The notes under the pieces were generated by a model. It was not told the origin of the DNA and did not search any database. It saw nothing but the letters and a program-made list of their open reading frames with translations. Positions 27,031 through 35,345 of a stretch of DNA of 64,000 nucleotides are shown here, piece by piece (position 1 is the stretch's first letter; the number at the start of each line of letters is the position of its first letter). The stretch comes from Kocuria sp. (GTDB lineage Bacteria > Actinomycetota > Actinomycetes > Actinomycetales > Micrococcaceae), in NCBI RefSeq assembly GCF_030538595.1, contig NZ_JAUNTS010000018.1, positions 1 to 64,000 on the forward strand, given 5' to 3'. The position numbers and the translations under genes were made by a program.

Positions 27031-29103
27031 CTAGTTGAGCCGTCGGGTGCGGCGCGGTCGTGTCTGCTCGTCCGGTCCCTGCTTAGGGGGTTCCGGTTCG
27101 GGCGGGGGAGCGGGGTCCGTGTTGTCGGTTTCGACGGTTGTTGGCGCGGGCGGAGGCGTGTCGGGTATGAGGGGTTCTGCGAGGGCGGAGCGGCGGGCCG
27201 CACGGCGTTCCTTGGCCGTCAAACCTGCGTCGCGGGTTTGGATACGGTAGATGCCTTCGAGGACCTTGACGGGGTTGTTCTCGTCGCGACGGTCGAGGGC
27301 GGCCTGTGCGGCTTTGAGCACGTCATAGGAGAACGGGGGCGCCTGTTTCGCGAGCGTCCACGGCACTTCAATCCACGTGCCCGCAATGCGGTCGCGCACC
27401 CAGATGTTGTTCAACCGGCCGGGGTCGTAGCGGATCTCCCAGCGTCCGTTCGCGTTGCCTTTCAGACCGGAGGGTCGACCGCGGAGGTGGTGCAGGTCGG
27501 GGGAGTCGTAGCGGAGTCCGGCGAAGTTGATTCCGTACGGCTGAACGCCACGCCAGGTGATCGGCAGCAGCTCCAGGTAGTCGGCGGCTTCAAACGTGAC
27601 GTGCACGGGCGGGGCAACGCCTGCGAGCGCGGCGTACATTTCGTTCGGGGTCAGGTCCTTGCGTGGCATGGCAGGGTGACGCAGTCCGGGGTGGGGTCGG
27701 TTCTGCCATTCGGCGACAACCCACTGGTCAAGGAGGTTCTGCACCTCCTGCAGCGTCCACACCGCCTCCGTGGAAGGGTCTTTCCCACGCCTAGTCACTG
27801 AGCGTCCGGTGTACCCGGACAGGTACTGCACGAACAGCGTGTTCACGGCAGAGAACAGCCGCTCGATGTGGGGCTTGTCGGTGGGGGTTCTAGGCGCGGA
27901 CTTGATGACGCTGATTTGCAGGCGTTGGCAGGCTGCGGTGAAGGTTTGGCCGACGTAGACCTTGCCCCGGTCGATGGTGATGGATTCGGGTTGGATGATG
28001 GGCCTGGCTGCGATCTTGTCCGCGAGGTCGTCGGCGTCCATGAGCACGCCGGGCGGGAGGATGCTGCGGGAGAACGTCATGGAGGCGTCCCAGCCGGGTT
28101 GCATGGGCAGGGGGGTGAGCGCTTTGGCGAGCAGGAACGCTGCCACGTCAACGGACTTGGTCGCGTCGGCACGGAGCATGGTCGCGGACAGGGTGCGGGT
28201 GGCGATGTCGAACAGGATGGTGAGGTCGGGGCGTCCTGTTGTCCCGTCTGGGTAGACCACCATGAGGTCGAGGGGTGTGGAGTCGATCTCCATGAGCTCG
28301 CCCGGTCGGGATGGTGTGCGACCGCCGAACGTGCGGTCTGGTCGGTTTCCGAGGGAGCGGCGCGTTGTGGCGTCCCCGAACGGATGCCGGTTGCCTTCGA
28401 GGACACCGATCGCGCGGTACATGGTCGCGCGGGATGGGATGGGGAGCCCTTGGAGCGTTGCCTCGCGGGTGACGTTGTTGATGACCCGTGAACGTGTGCC
28501 GGTCGACTGATCGGTCTGTCCGCGTAGTTCCGCTTCGATGAGGGAGACAACGCGCGGGTCAACGCGGCCGGTCGTGCCCGTTGGTTTGGTGGATCGACCG
28601 TCCACAAGACCCGCGACGCCCTTGTCCCGGTACGCGTAGGTGTGCCGACGGAGCGTCCGCTCCGTCATGGGCGTACCCGCTGCGGCAAGTTCGGCGACCT
28701 TGGCGTGCACTCGTTCCATGAACGGGACGCTGCTGTCGTACTCAGGGCGAGGCGCCTGTGCGTCCGCGGAGACAGAGTTCGGGTCGTCGTCGGCGGCGTC
28801 GGGAATGTCAGGGTCAGACGGCGGTTTGCCGTAGAGCACCTCGTGGACGTGAGTGTGAAGGAACCGAACGCGTGCGGCTGCCGACGGGTCGAGCGTTTCG
28901 TAAACGGACAGCCCCGCCATGTCGGGCAGCATCATGGGGGAGTCAGGCAGGTAGGACTCGTCGTCAAGGAGAACGCTGACTGCGACCTTGCGAATGCGGT
29001 TAGTCGTCAGCGACTTCAGCGCGAGCGTCGGGCCTTCCTGGGCAACGACCTGCCACGAGTCACCGTCGAACTGGATGAAATCCCACAGCCGTACCGACTT
29101 CAT
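27031..29103 (-). CDS. tniA: TniA/TnsB-like DDE transposase
   Basis: The 690-aa transposase has an rve catalytic core with D274 (EIDSTPLDL), D378 (TIDRGKVYVGQTF) and E414 (TDKPHIERLF), followed by a Mu-transposase C-terminal region. N-terminal helix-turn-helix segments should bind the terminal repeats. The ATG overlaps the tnsA stop by 4 bp, the coupling expected of a heteromeric TnsA-TnsB enzyme. The catalytic triad is intact. Confidence 0.94.
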   Translation of the reverse strand: MKSVRLWDFIQFDGDSWQVVAQEGPTLALKSLTTNRIRKVAVSVLLDDESYLPDSPMMLPDMAGLSVYETLDPSAAARVRFLHTHVHEVLYGKPPSDPDIPDAADDDPNSVSADAQAPRPEYDSSVPFMERVHAKVAELAAAGTPMTERTLRRHTYAYRDKGVAGLVDGRSTKPTGTTGRVDPRVVSLIEAELRGQTDQSTGTRSRVINNVTREATLQGLPIPSRATMYRAIGVLEGNRHPFGDATTRRSLGNRPDRTFGGRTPSRPGELMEIDSTPLDLMVVYPDGTTGRPDLTILFDIATRTLSATMLRADATKSVDVAAFLLAKALTPLPMQPGWDASMTFSRSILPPGVLMDADDLADKIAARPIIQPESITIDRGKVYVGQTFTAACQRLQISVIKSAPRTPTDKPHIERLFSAVNTLFVQYLSGYTGRSVTRRGKDPSTEAVWTLQEVQNLLDQWVVAEWQNRPHPGLRHPAMPRKDLTPNEMYAALAGVAPPVHVTFEAADYLELLPITWRGVQPYGINFAGLRYDSPDLHHLRGRPSGLKGNANGRWEIRYDPGRLNNIWVRDRIAGTWIEVPWTLAKQAPPFSYDVLKAAQAALDRRDENNPVKVLEGIYRIQTRDAGLTAKERRAARRSALAEPLIPDTPPPAPTTVETDNTDPAPPPEPEPPKQGPDEQTRPRRTRRLN

Positions 29104-29861
29104 GCGGCCACCACCTGTGTGTTCAGCGACAGCGGCAAGGTGAGGTCAGTCGTGAGCGTGTGAGTCCACAGAAGGTGGTAGACGTTCGCAATGATCAGCT
29201 CGGCTGACACGGGCGCAAACCGGGCGACCTGCTCCACGCCCTTGCTGAGGGGGATGCCCGTGCGGAACGCCGCGATGAGCCGGTCGCGTGTTTCAGGAGA
29301 GGGAGCGCATCGGTCCTGCCGATAACCGGACAGCCAGCGCAGCGCGGGCGCGACGTCGTCGGGAAGCCCGCCCCACACCTCATACTGCCAACCGGCTGTC
29401 TCGCACGCGGCCCGAGTCAGGCTGAACTGGGCCAGCGCCTTCTCCGTCTGTCCAGAGGGAGACCGCACATCAACGATCTTCCCGTCACCGTTCGCAAGTC
29501 GCACGAAGTAGTCGGGCACATGCGACTTGTGACCAGGCGTGCCTTTCGGCCAGAGGAACGCGACAGGCTGGCTGCTGACGCCCACCACGTCGGCGTCCCA
29601 GTCGAACCAGAGGAGCGCATCCCGCTCCAGTAGAGACTCGAACCCCACGTGTGAGCGGGTGGTCGACGACCACCACAGTCCTTCGTAGTTCCGCTTTCCG
29701 GGCCACGCGGCGAACTCGCGGGCTGGCCGCGCATCATCCAACCGAACATTGGACATGCTCGCGTCGATGGGCTGCGACTGCCAGCCAGCATCCTCGGACG
29801 ACCACAGCACGAGCGTCGTGTCCGTGACGTTCGCCGGAAGTGTTCGCTGCTTGACCGCCAC
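29100..29861 (-). CDS. tnsA: TnsA-like endonuclease subunit
   Basis: The 253-aa protein matches the TnsA restriction-like fold: FESLLERD (Glu79), QPVAFLW, then HVPDYFV (Asp117) and KIVDVRSPSG. The last motif normally ends in Lys, but here it reads D131-V-R133. TnsA cuts the 5' strands so that transposition is cut-and-paste. A GGAGG site precedes the GTG start. It is the first gene of the operon, with 101 bp between it and the right transposon end. Confidence 0.87.
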   Translation of the reverse strand: MAVKQRTLPANVTDTTLVLWSSEDAGWQSQPIDASMSNVRLDDARPAREFAAWPGKRNYEGLWWSSTTRSHVGFESLLERDALLWFDWDADVVGVSSQPVAFLWPKGTPGHKSHVPDYFVRLANGDGKIVDVRSPSGQTEKALAQFSLTRAACETAGWQYEVWGGLPDDVAPALRWLSGYRQDRCAPSPETRDRLIAAFRTGIPLSKGVEQVARFAPVSAELIIANVYHLLWTHTLTTDLTLPLSLNTQVVAA

Positions 29862-29917
29862 GCTCGCACCTCCACCTTGGAAACTTTAGGTCAGACTGAC
29901 CTTATCCATCCGTAGGT

Positions 29918-29962
29918 GGACATGTCTAGTGCGAGAGAGGACAAGTTGAGTGAGAGAGGACA
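29918..29962 (-). repeat. Right terminal repeat with tandem transposase-binding sites
   Basis: Read inward from 29962, TGTCC recurs at 29962, 29943 and 29922, about 20 bp apart. The first two copies share TGTCCTCTCTC exactly. The terminal 24 bp form the inverted repeat with the left end. Regularly spaced sites of this kind are where TniA/TnsB binds. Confidence 0.85.
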
Positions 29963-29967
29963 CTGAT
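29963..29967. repeat. Target-site duplication, right copy (CTGAT)
   Basis: An exact repeat of 16166-16170 immediately after the terminal ACA. Removing the element and one copy rejoins GGGGAGG-CTGAT-CGGCAGC. Confidence 0.9.
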
Positions 29968-30000
29968 CGGCAGCTTTCACAGAGAGTCCTGATCAGCAGC
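29963..30000 (+). repeat. Direct repeat CTGATC[G/A]GCAGC beside dif
   Basis: CTGATCGGCAGC (29963-29974) and CTGATCAGCAGC (29989-30000) differ at one base. The first contains the transposon's target duplication; the second abuts the putative dif core. The role is unknown; it may be a protein-binding site flanking dif. Confidence 0.6.
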
Positions 30001-30028
30001 ACTTTACATAATGTAGATTATCGGCGTA
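30001..30028 (-). other. dif: Putative dif site (XerCD chromosome dimer resolution)
   Basis: On the minus strand the 28 bp read as XerC arm TACGCCGATAA, centre TCTACA and XerD arm TTATGTAAAGT. From memory of the actinobacterial dif consensus, about 26 of 28 positions agree, and the XerD arm also resembles that of E. coli. dif lies in the replication terminus, where XerC and XerD activated by FtsK resolve chromosome dimers. It sits 38 bp outside the transposon end and 163 bp before the acetyltransferase gene. Confidence 0.85.
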
Positions 30029-30191
30029 TCAACACTCAGGCGTGACCTTGCCACGAATCGACGTGTCTGGTCACCACGTTGCGTCAGCGTGGCGTCATGC
30101 CAAGGACAATGATCTGACGCCACCTGGTCGGCAGCGGATACAGTCCGGTGCCTTGTTTGCGTAGACCAGCTTAGATAGTCCCGAAGGTGGA

Positions 30192-30719
30192 ATGCCTGTG
30201 ACCAGTTTCCATGTGAGGCCAGCACAGCCCGCAGATGTTCACGGCATTTGGTGTCTCCGGCGCAGACTTGAACAGTGGCTGGCCAGCCACTGCGTTGACC
30301 AGTGGCCCGCTGGATCACTGACCGAGGAGACTGTGGCAAGCCAGGTCAGAGCCGGATTGTGGCATGTTGTTGTGGATGAACCCACGGTGGAATCCAGCAA
30401 GATTGTTTACGCAGCTGTTCGGTTGCAGGATGTGGACGACGACTTCTGGCCGGAGCGTCCCCCGACCTCTGTGTATGTGCACGGCTTGATGGTGGATCGA
30501 GCCCACGCTGGCCGCGGTTTGGGTACGCACCTTCTGGACTGGGCCAGCGCTGAGGGCTTTAGCCGCGGTGCCGAATGGTTGCGATTGGACTGTGCCGCCT
30601 CGAATGAACCGTTGAAGCGTTATTACGCGCGCCAAGGGTTTGAACAAGTCGGTGTCACAAAAGTTCCTGGGACTGTTGATGCCGAGGTTCTCCTGTGGCG
30701 CCGCCCGATCCCACGGTGA
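30192..30719 (+). CDS. GNAT-family N-acetyltransferase
   Basis: The 175-aa protein has the GNAT fold with an acetyl-CoA loop VDRAHAGRGLGTHLLDWA and a C-terminal strand pair (YYARQGFEQVGV). The substrate is unknown. It is the first gene on the right side of dif. The upstream 160 bp show no clear promoter. Confidence 0.83.
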   Translation: MPVTSFHVRPAQPADVHGIWCLRRRLEQWLASHCVDQWPAGSLTEETVASQVRAGLWHVVVDEPTVESSKIVYAAVRLQDVDDDFWPERPPTSVYVHGLMVDRAHAGRGLGTHLLDWASAEGFSRGAEWLRLDCAASNEPLKRYYARQGFEQVGVTKVPGTVDAEVLLWRRPIPR

Positions 30720-30920
30720 TGGCAATGGTCGGTGTGAGCGGTGCCCCAGGCGCACTCAGGCAGCAGAACCGCCCCGGGCAGCGCACACCGGCAGTGCGAC
30801 CACAAATGTTCATCTGAGAAGCGTGCCGCTCCCCTTCTGGGGCGAGGGCTGGAGGGTTAGCGTTGATCCCCAGTGCGCCCAAAATTGGGCGGCCCTTCTA
30901 CAACCGGAAAGGTCCGGGCC

Positions 30921-31145
30921 ATGAGTAAAGAACTGGATTTCATCCGTGGCGTGGATAAGCTGCACGCCTTTTACACGGAAAATGTACGGCTGCTGGCACA
31001 TGCCTATGACATCGACGACCACACAGCCGCCCGCCTCCTGGACCGCTACGACTACCGCAATGTGGCCCGCAGCATCCTGCGCCCACCACGCGTGGATGTC
31101 CTGGGTGAGATCACCGGTGAGTCGTCAGGAGACCATCCGGGGTGA
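30921..31145 (+). CDS. Small hypothetical protein
   Basis: An ATG at 30921, preceded by GGAAAGG, encodes 74 residues (MSKELDFIRGVDKLHAFYTE onward), soluble and charged. No domain is recognised. It overlaps the convergent gene by 35 bp. The coding call rests on the ribosome site and sensible composition. Confidence 0.55.
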   Translation: MSKELDFIRGVDKLHAFYTENVRLLAHAYDIDDHTAARLLDRYDYRNVARSILRPPRVDVLGEITGESSGDHPG

Positions 31146-31488
31146 ACTCGCGCCGCAGGTCAGCCGGAATGCGCTGGGCCAAGTCATGCATGTGGCGGTG
31201 TTGCTTCTCCCCCGCACCTGCAGGAAGCCGGAGATCAATCAGCACGGCCCCGTGATGCTCGGCGGTCAACGTTTTGCGCCAAGCCTGCGCAGGGTCGTGG
31301 TCGCCAGAGTGCTTGATCCCGGTGGAGACCAGAACCACTTTCCCATCCAGGTCAGGTTCAGGCTTCATGAGCCAAGCCATGATCGACGGCAGACGGGATT
31401 GCGCCGTGGACAGGGCCAGCAGTCCCCCGGCCATGCCAGTCAGGCAAGCCCCGGCGGCTGTTGCCGCAATGGGCGTGAAAATTCGCAC
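31111..31488 (-). CDS. Small hypothetical exported or membrane-anchored protein
   Basis: A GTG at 31488 with AGGGGAA upstream gives 125 aa. A hydrophobic N-terminus (IAATAAGACLTGMAGGLLAL) suggests a signal anchor, followed by a soluble part (VVLVSTGIKHSGDHDPAQAW and on). No family is recognised. It is convergent with the preceding small gene. Confidence 0.5.
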   Translation of the reverse strand: MRIFTPIAATAAGACLTGMAGGLLALSTAQSRLPSIMAWLMKPEPDLDGKVVLVSTGIKHSGDHDPAQAWRKTLTAEHHGAVLIDLRLPAGAGEKQHRHMHDLAQRIPADLRREFTPDGLLTTHR

Positions 31489-31809
31489 GGTGTTCCCCTG
31501 ATTTCCTGGCAGCGCGACGTTGTATGACTGCACCAGCTTAGGAAGGTGAACGCAAGATGAACAGAGTCTTTCCGGTGGGCTTTGTCTCAGAAGGCACCGG
31601 AGATGGAGGCTCCGCACAGAGCGCAACCCCCGCATGTGTCACAACTTGGTGTCACATGATCTGATGGGGTGTGTGAGCGTGATCCAGACGACAGGCAATG
31701 ATTAGATGGTGATTACAGATGTAAACATCTCTGCATCTGCGGTGAATGGACGCGGCACCAGACGGAACACAGCCAGGTGGCCGCACCCGAACAGGAGGAC
31801 TGAGAACCA
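31489..31809. other. 321-bp divergent intergenic region with two candidate operators
   Basis: It lies between a minus-strand hypothetical gene and nfeD. The palindrome AGATGT-AA-ACATCT (31717-31730) is perfect. An imperfect pair ATGTGTCAC/GTGTCACAT spans 31634-31656. No gene is seen. Confidence 0.45.
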
Positions 31810-32295
31810 GTGTTGGAATGGATCCTGATGAACGGTTGGGTGATCTGGCTGATCATCGCTCTGCTGTTGGGTGTGGTGGAGATCCTCACCTTAGATCTGA
31901 CCTTCCTGATGCTGGCCGGTGGTGCGTTGGCCGCCTCCATCTTGTCTGCGGTCTCCGGTGGAAATCTCATCCTGGAAGTTCTGACCTTTGCGGCAGTTTC
32001 GGTGCTGTTGATTTTTGCCATCCGACCCCGCCTGCTGCGCAGATTGCATCAAGCCCCGGGATCGGATGCGCTCTCCAACACCGACCGTTTGCCCGGACAG
32101 CCTTGCCTGGTGTTGGAGCCGGTGACTGCCCACACCGGACTTGTTCGCTTGGACGGGGACGTCTGGACCGCGCGGGCCGAGGGCGATCACCAATATCAGG
32201 TGGATCAACAGGTTTTTGTTCAACGGGTCAACGGCGCCACGGTTGTGGTGACCCACGTGCCACTACGACCTGCCGGGCCAACGGTGGAAGCCTGA
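31810..32295 (+). CDS. NfeD-like membrane protein
   Basis: The 161-aa protein (GTG start, GGAGG upstream) has two to three N-terminal membrane helices (VIWLIIALLLGVVEILTL and following) and a C-terminal OB-fold domain (LPGQPCLVLEPVTAHTGLVR). This is the short NfeD class that works with stomatin-like SPFH proteins. The SPFH gene follows 128 bp downstream, giving the classic nfeD-SPFH pair involved in membrane microdomain organisation. Confidence 0.87.
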   Translation: MLEWILMNGWVIWLIIALLLGVVEILTLDLTFLMLAGGALAASILSAVSGGNLILEVLTFAAVSVLLIFAIRPRLLRRLHQAPGSDALSNTDRLPGQPCLVLEPVTAHTGLVRLDGDVWTARAEGDHQYQVDQQVFVQRVNGATVVVTHVPLRPAGPTVEA

Positions 32296-32423
32296 ACCGC
32301 TACGCGCCACCCCCTAAAACGGGCTGCCTGGCGGGACCAGAGCTCATGGCCCACCTCATCCCCTGAGCCCACTTCATCCACACAGACCATCCAGACCACC
32401 TAGACCATCCGAAAGGAAACACC

Positions 32424-33629
32424 ATGGTTTTGCTGATCCTGCTGGCGGTGCTGATCATTCTGGCGGTGGTGACACTGCTGAAAGCAGTGCGCATCATCCC
32501 GCAGGCACGTGCCGGCATCGTAGAACGCCTGGGTAAGTACCAGGCCACCCTGAATCCGGGGCTGCACATTCTTGTGCCTTTCATTGACCGCTTGCTTCCC
32601 CTGATTGACCTGCGTGAACAGGTGGTGTCCTTCCCGTCCCAGTCCGTGATCACGGAGGACAACCTGGTGGTGGGGATCGACACGGTGGTGTACTTCCAGG
32701 TCACCGACCCTCGGGCAGCCACCTATGAGATCACCAACTACATCCACGCCGTGGATGAACTCACCTCGGCCACCCTGCGTAACGTGGTGGGTGGCCTCAA
32801 CCTCGAAGAAACCCTGACCTCGCGTGACAAGATCAACGCGGAGCTGCGTGGCGTGCTGGATTCCACCACCGGTCGCTGGGGCCTGCGGGTCTCCCGCGTG
32901 GACATCAAGGAGATCACTCCCCCGCCGTCCATCCAGGACTCCATGGAAAAGCAGATGCGCGCCGAGCGTGACCGCCGTGCAGCCATTTTGACGGCTGAGG
33001 GCCAAAAGCAGTCCCAGATTCTCACCGCCGAAGGTGAGCGGCAGGCAGCGGTGCTCTCCGCAGAAGGTGACGCCAAGGCAGCCATCCTGCGCGCTGACGG
33101 TGAGGCTCAGGCCATCCAGAAGGTCTTTGATTCGATTCACCGCGCCAAGCCCACCCAGAAGCTGCTGGCCTACCAGTACATCCAGACCCTGCCCAAGGTG
33201 GCCGAAGGTTCCGCGAACAAGGTGTGGATGATCCCCGCTGAACTGGGCGATGCCCTGCGCGGCGTGGGTGAGTTCCTGGGCAAGCCCGATCAGGGCCGCG
33301 ACTGGGGCGATGTCATGGAGGAAGAGGAACAAGCTGAGGCTGAAGCTCGGGAGGCCGCCAAGGCTGATGACGGGATCGTGAAGTCGGAGACCGTGAAAGT
33401 CACGGACGAAGACCTGAAGCCCTCCACCGCGGTTGCCGACCCGGATGCTTTCACCATTCCGGAGCCGGAAACCATTGACCCACATGCTCCCGTGGACCTG
33501 GATGCCCCGATCCCCGGCGACAACAGTGGTCGAGGCGCCGGCAAGGACTCCCCCTTCACAGCCGAGCACCAGGAGACCTACGGGATCGTCCCGGATCACA
33601 ACGACGACGACCGCCCTGCCGCCCGCTGA
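32424..33629 (+). CDS. SPFH/band 7 (stomatin-like, QmcA) protein
   Basis: The 401-aa protein has an N-terminal membrane hairpin (VLLILLAVLIILAVVTLL), an SPFH domain (RAGIVERLGKYQATLNPGLH onward), and a long coiled-coil built of AEG/ADGEAQ-type repeats around 190-230. A disordered acidic C-terminal tail follows. Such proteins form rings in membrane microdomains. It is paired with nfeD and followed by a strong terminator. Confidence 0.92.
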   Translation: MVLLILLAVLIILAVVTLLKAVRIIPQARAGIVERLGKYQATLNPGLHILVPFIDRLLPLIDLREQVVSFPSQSVITEDNLVVGIDTVVYFQVTDPRAATYEITNYIHAVDELTSATLRNVVGGLNLEETLTSRDKINAELRGVLDSTTGRWGLRVSRVDIKEITPPPSIQDSMEKQMRAERDRRAAILTAEGQKQSQILTAEGERQAAVLSAEGDAKAAILRADGEAQAIQKVFDSIHRAKPTQKLLAYQYIQTLPKVAEGSANKVWMIPAELGDALRGVGEFLGKPDQGRDWGDVMEEEEQAEAEAREAAKADDGIVKSETVKVTDEDLKPSTAVADPDAFTIPEPETIDPHAPVDLDAPIPGDNSGRGAGKDSPFTAEHQETYGIVPDHNDDDRPAAR

Positions 33630-33653
33630 GTGGATACTCACCGATGAACCCTG

Positions 33654-33690
33654 AAAGGGTCCCTCGTGCAGATCACGAGGGACCCTTTTC
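33654..33690 (+). terminator. Rho-independent terminator after the nfeD-SPFH operon
   Basis: A 15-bp perfect stem (AAAGGGTCCCTCGTG at 33654-33668 with 33674-33688), a 5-nt loop CAGAT, and a T run at the end of the stem. It starts 25 bp past the SPFH stop. Confidence 0.9.
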
Positions 33691-33898
33691 TGTGCCCAGC
33701 TCCAGTTCTCCAGTGTTGGGATGGGCCACGTGGTGTGGAGTGCGGCAGCCCGGGAACAAAGGCTGCGGTGAAGGCGTTGAATGATCCTGAGATCAGTGGC
33801 CCGTACTGAGACGGGTGGGCTCTGTTCACACCGCCCCGGGTAGACTGGACCGCTGACTCACGTTTGACCATGTTTTCCACTGACAGGAGTTGCACCTG

Positions 33899-34234
33899 AT
33901 GAGTGACCGCAGCCTGCGAGGCATGCGCCTGGGCTCACAGTCCATGGAGTCCGAAGCCGGCGTGGAGCCGGCACCGCGGCAGCGCGTGGAATACCGCACT
34001 GAGGATGGCGAGCAAGTATTTGTCACCTTTGCTTCCGAAGCTGAGATTCCCTCCGTGTGGGTCTCCAAATCCGGTAAGGAAGCGGTGATCGTCAACGGCG
34101 AAAAGCCTGAGAACCCCAACGAAAAGCACCAGCGAACCCACTGGGACATGCTGATGGAGCGCCGCACCACGGAGGAATTGGAAGACATCCTGGAACAGCG
34201 CTTGAAGTTCTACCGGGAGCAGCACGCGCTCTGA
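33899..34234 (+). CDS. rbpA: RNA polymerase-binding protein RbpA
   Basis: The 111-aa RbpA activates RNA polymerase holoenzyme with group 1 and 2 sigma factors. It has the N-terminal tail (SLRGMRLGSQS), the central beta-barrel (RVEYRTEDGEQVFVTFASEA), and the sigma-interacting end with THWDMLMERR and EELEDILEQRL. The cysteine pairs of some RbpA proteins are absent, as in M. tuberculosis. The ATG at 33899 has CAGGAG upstream; an in-frame TTG nine bases earlier is less likely. Confidence 0.95.
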   Translation: MSDRSLRGMRLGSQSMESEAGVEPAPRQRVEYRTEDGEQVFVTFASEAEIPSVWVSKSGKEAVIVNGEKPENPNEKHQRTHWDMLMERRTTEELEDILEQRLKFYREQHAL

Positions 34235-34282
34235 AATGCGCAAGGCGCGCCTGACCTTCACCTGGCGCAGCCAAGCCGCTTG

Positions 34283-34341
34283 CCCTACGACGACGCCGCC
34301 GGAACCTTGAATACCAAGGTTCCGGCGGCGTCGTCGTAGGG
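34283..34341. terminator. Very long perfect hairpin between convergent rbpA and ppm
   Basis: A 27-bp perfect inverted repeat (34283-34309 with 34315-34341) closes on a 5-nt loop AATAC. It sits 48 bp after the rbpA stop and 7 bp before the ppm stop. It lacks T tracts but is symmetric and probably ends transcription from both genes. Confidence 0.7.
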
Positions 34342-34348
34342 TATGCGC

Positions 34349-35116
34349 TCAGCGTCCCAGAGCGTTGTTGAACTTGTCCCGCAGAACGCGGGCTCGGGCG
34401 GTGGTGCCCCACTTGGCCACGTTCACAATGGCTTCTTTGGTGATGTCACCGCTCATCTTGGACACACCTTCTGCACGCTCCACAAAGGTGATGGGGACTT
34501 CCACCACCTTCAGACCGGCCAGTTCGGTGCGCCATCCCAGATCAATTTGGAAGCAGTATCCGCGGGAGGTGACGGTGTCCAGGTCAATGGCCTTGAGAGT
34601 GGAGGCGCGGAAGGCGCGGTATCCGGCCGTGATGTCCTGGATGTTGGAGCCCAGGAAGAAGCGGGCGTAGATGCCGCCACCGCGGGAGATGAACTGGCGG
34701 TACCACGGCCAGTTGACGGTGGAGCCTCCGGGCACGTAGCGCGAACCGATGGCCAGATCAGCGCCGTTCTCAACGGCCTGCAGCAGTTTGGGCAGTTCCT
34801 CCGGTTGGTGGGAGCAGTCGGCGTCCATCTCCACCAGGATGTCGTAGCCGTTGTCCATCCCCCATTTGAAGCCGGCAATGTAGGCCTGGCCCAATCCGTT
34901 CTTCTCGGTGCGGTGCAGCACATGGATCTGGGGGTCGGCTGCGGCCATGGCATCTGCCATGTCGCCGGTGCCATCGGGGCTGTTGTCGTCCACCACCAAA
35001 ACGTCTCCGGCCGGAACCGCGCGCCGCAAGCGGTCCATCACGGTGGGCAGGGACTCACGTTCGTTGTAAGTGGGGATGATGATGAGGGACCGCACGCGGT
35101 TGGTTTCCTTTCGCAA
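34349..35116 (-). CDS. Polyprenol-phosphate mannose synthase (GT2)
   Basis: The 255-aa GT2 enzyme transfers mannose from GDP-mannose to polyprenyl phosphate, the donor for lipoglycan and protein mannosylation. It has [13 protein letters not shown] at the start, [11 protein letters not shown], the metal motif MDADCSH, and GSRYVPGGS. It is the DPM1-type catalytic domain alone, without the lipid-anchoring apolipoprotein acyltransferase domain found fused in some actinobacteria. The true start may be the Val eight codons in. Confidence 0.92.
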   Translation of the reverse strand: MRKETNRVRSLIIIPTYNERESLPTVMDRLRRAVPAGDVLVVDDNSPDGTGDMADAMAAADPQIHVLHRTEKNGLGQAYIAGFKWGMDNGYDILVEMDADCSHQPEELPKLLQAVENGADLAIGSRYVPGGSTVNWPWYRQFISRGGGIYARFFLGSNIQDITAGYRAFRASTLKAIDLDTVTSRGYCFQIDLGWRTELAGLKVVEVPITFVERAEGVSKMSGDITKEAIVNVAKWGTTARARVLRDKFNNALGR

Positions 35117-35183
35117 AGAGTGCCAGGCAAGTACGTGGATTCAGGCTGCCGGCACCCGCTGAACGGACCGGGTGTCTTCGGGC

Positions 35184-35219
35184 CATGTGCGTGAGCCCGT
35201 GGGCTACGTGACGCACATG
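35184..35219. terminator. Nested hairpin between the amidohydrolase-like gene and ppm
   Basis: CATGTGCGT (35184-35192) pairs with 35211-35219, and AGCCC/GGGCT pairs inside (35194-35205). A short GTTTTCC follows on the plus strand. The 35117-35345 gap holds nothing else obvious. Confidence 0.45.
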
Positions 35220-35345
35220 TTTTCCAAGGGCACCCGGCCCGTCCGGCAGTAGGCGGCCAGTCTATCCAGCGGTGACCTACGGACAAACCATTTGGGTTCA
35301 CTGTGCCATGCCTGAGCGGATGGATCGGCCACGACAGGCCATGTC

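Larger units (their letters stand above)
16171..29962. mobile_element. Complete 13.8-kb Tn7/Tn5053-like transposon carrying defence genes
   Basis: The ends are 24-bp imperfect inverted repeats (18 of 24 identical) beginning TGTCCT, bounded by the 5-bp duplication CTGAT. Inside the right end lie tnsA-tniA-tniB-tniQ in one operon reading leftward. The left two thirds carry an OLD-like ATPase, Res, Mod, a TIR protein and one unknown gene. Clean termini and a perfect target duplication indicate a fairly recent single insertion. The right end is 38 bp from the putative dif site. Confidence 0.93.

Noticed and set aside
29968-30000. Later right end of the transposon, for example after CTTTCACA
   Set aside because: No matching duplication or terminal repeat exists on the left; 29962 gives both.
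32400-33641. 413-codon minus-strand frame opposite the SPFH gene
   Set aside because: The SPFH protein on the plus strand is unambiguous, and the antisense product has no family features.
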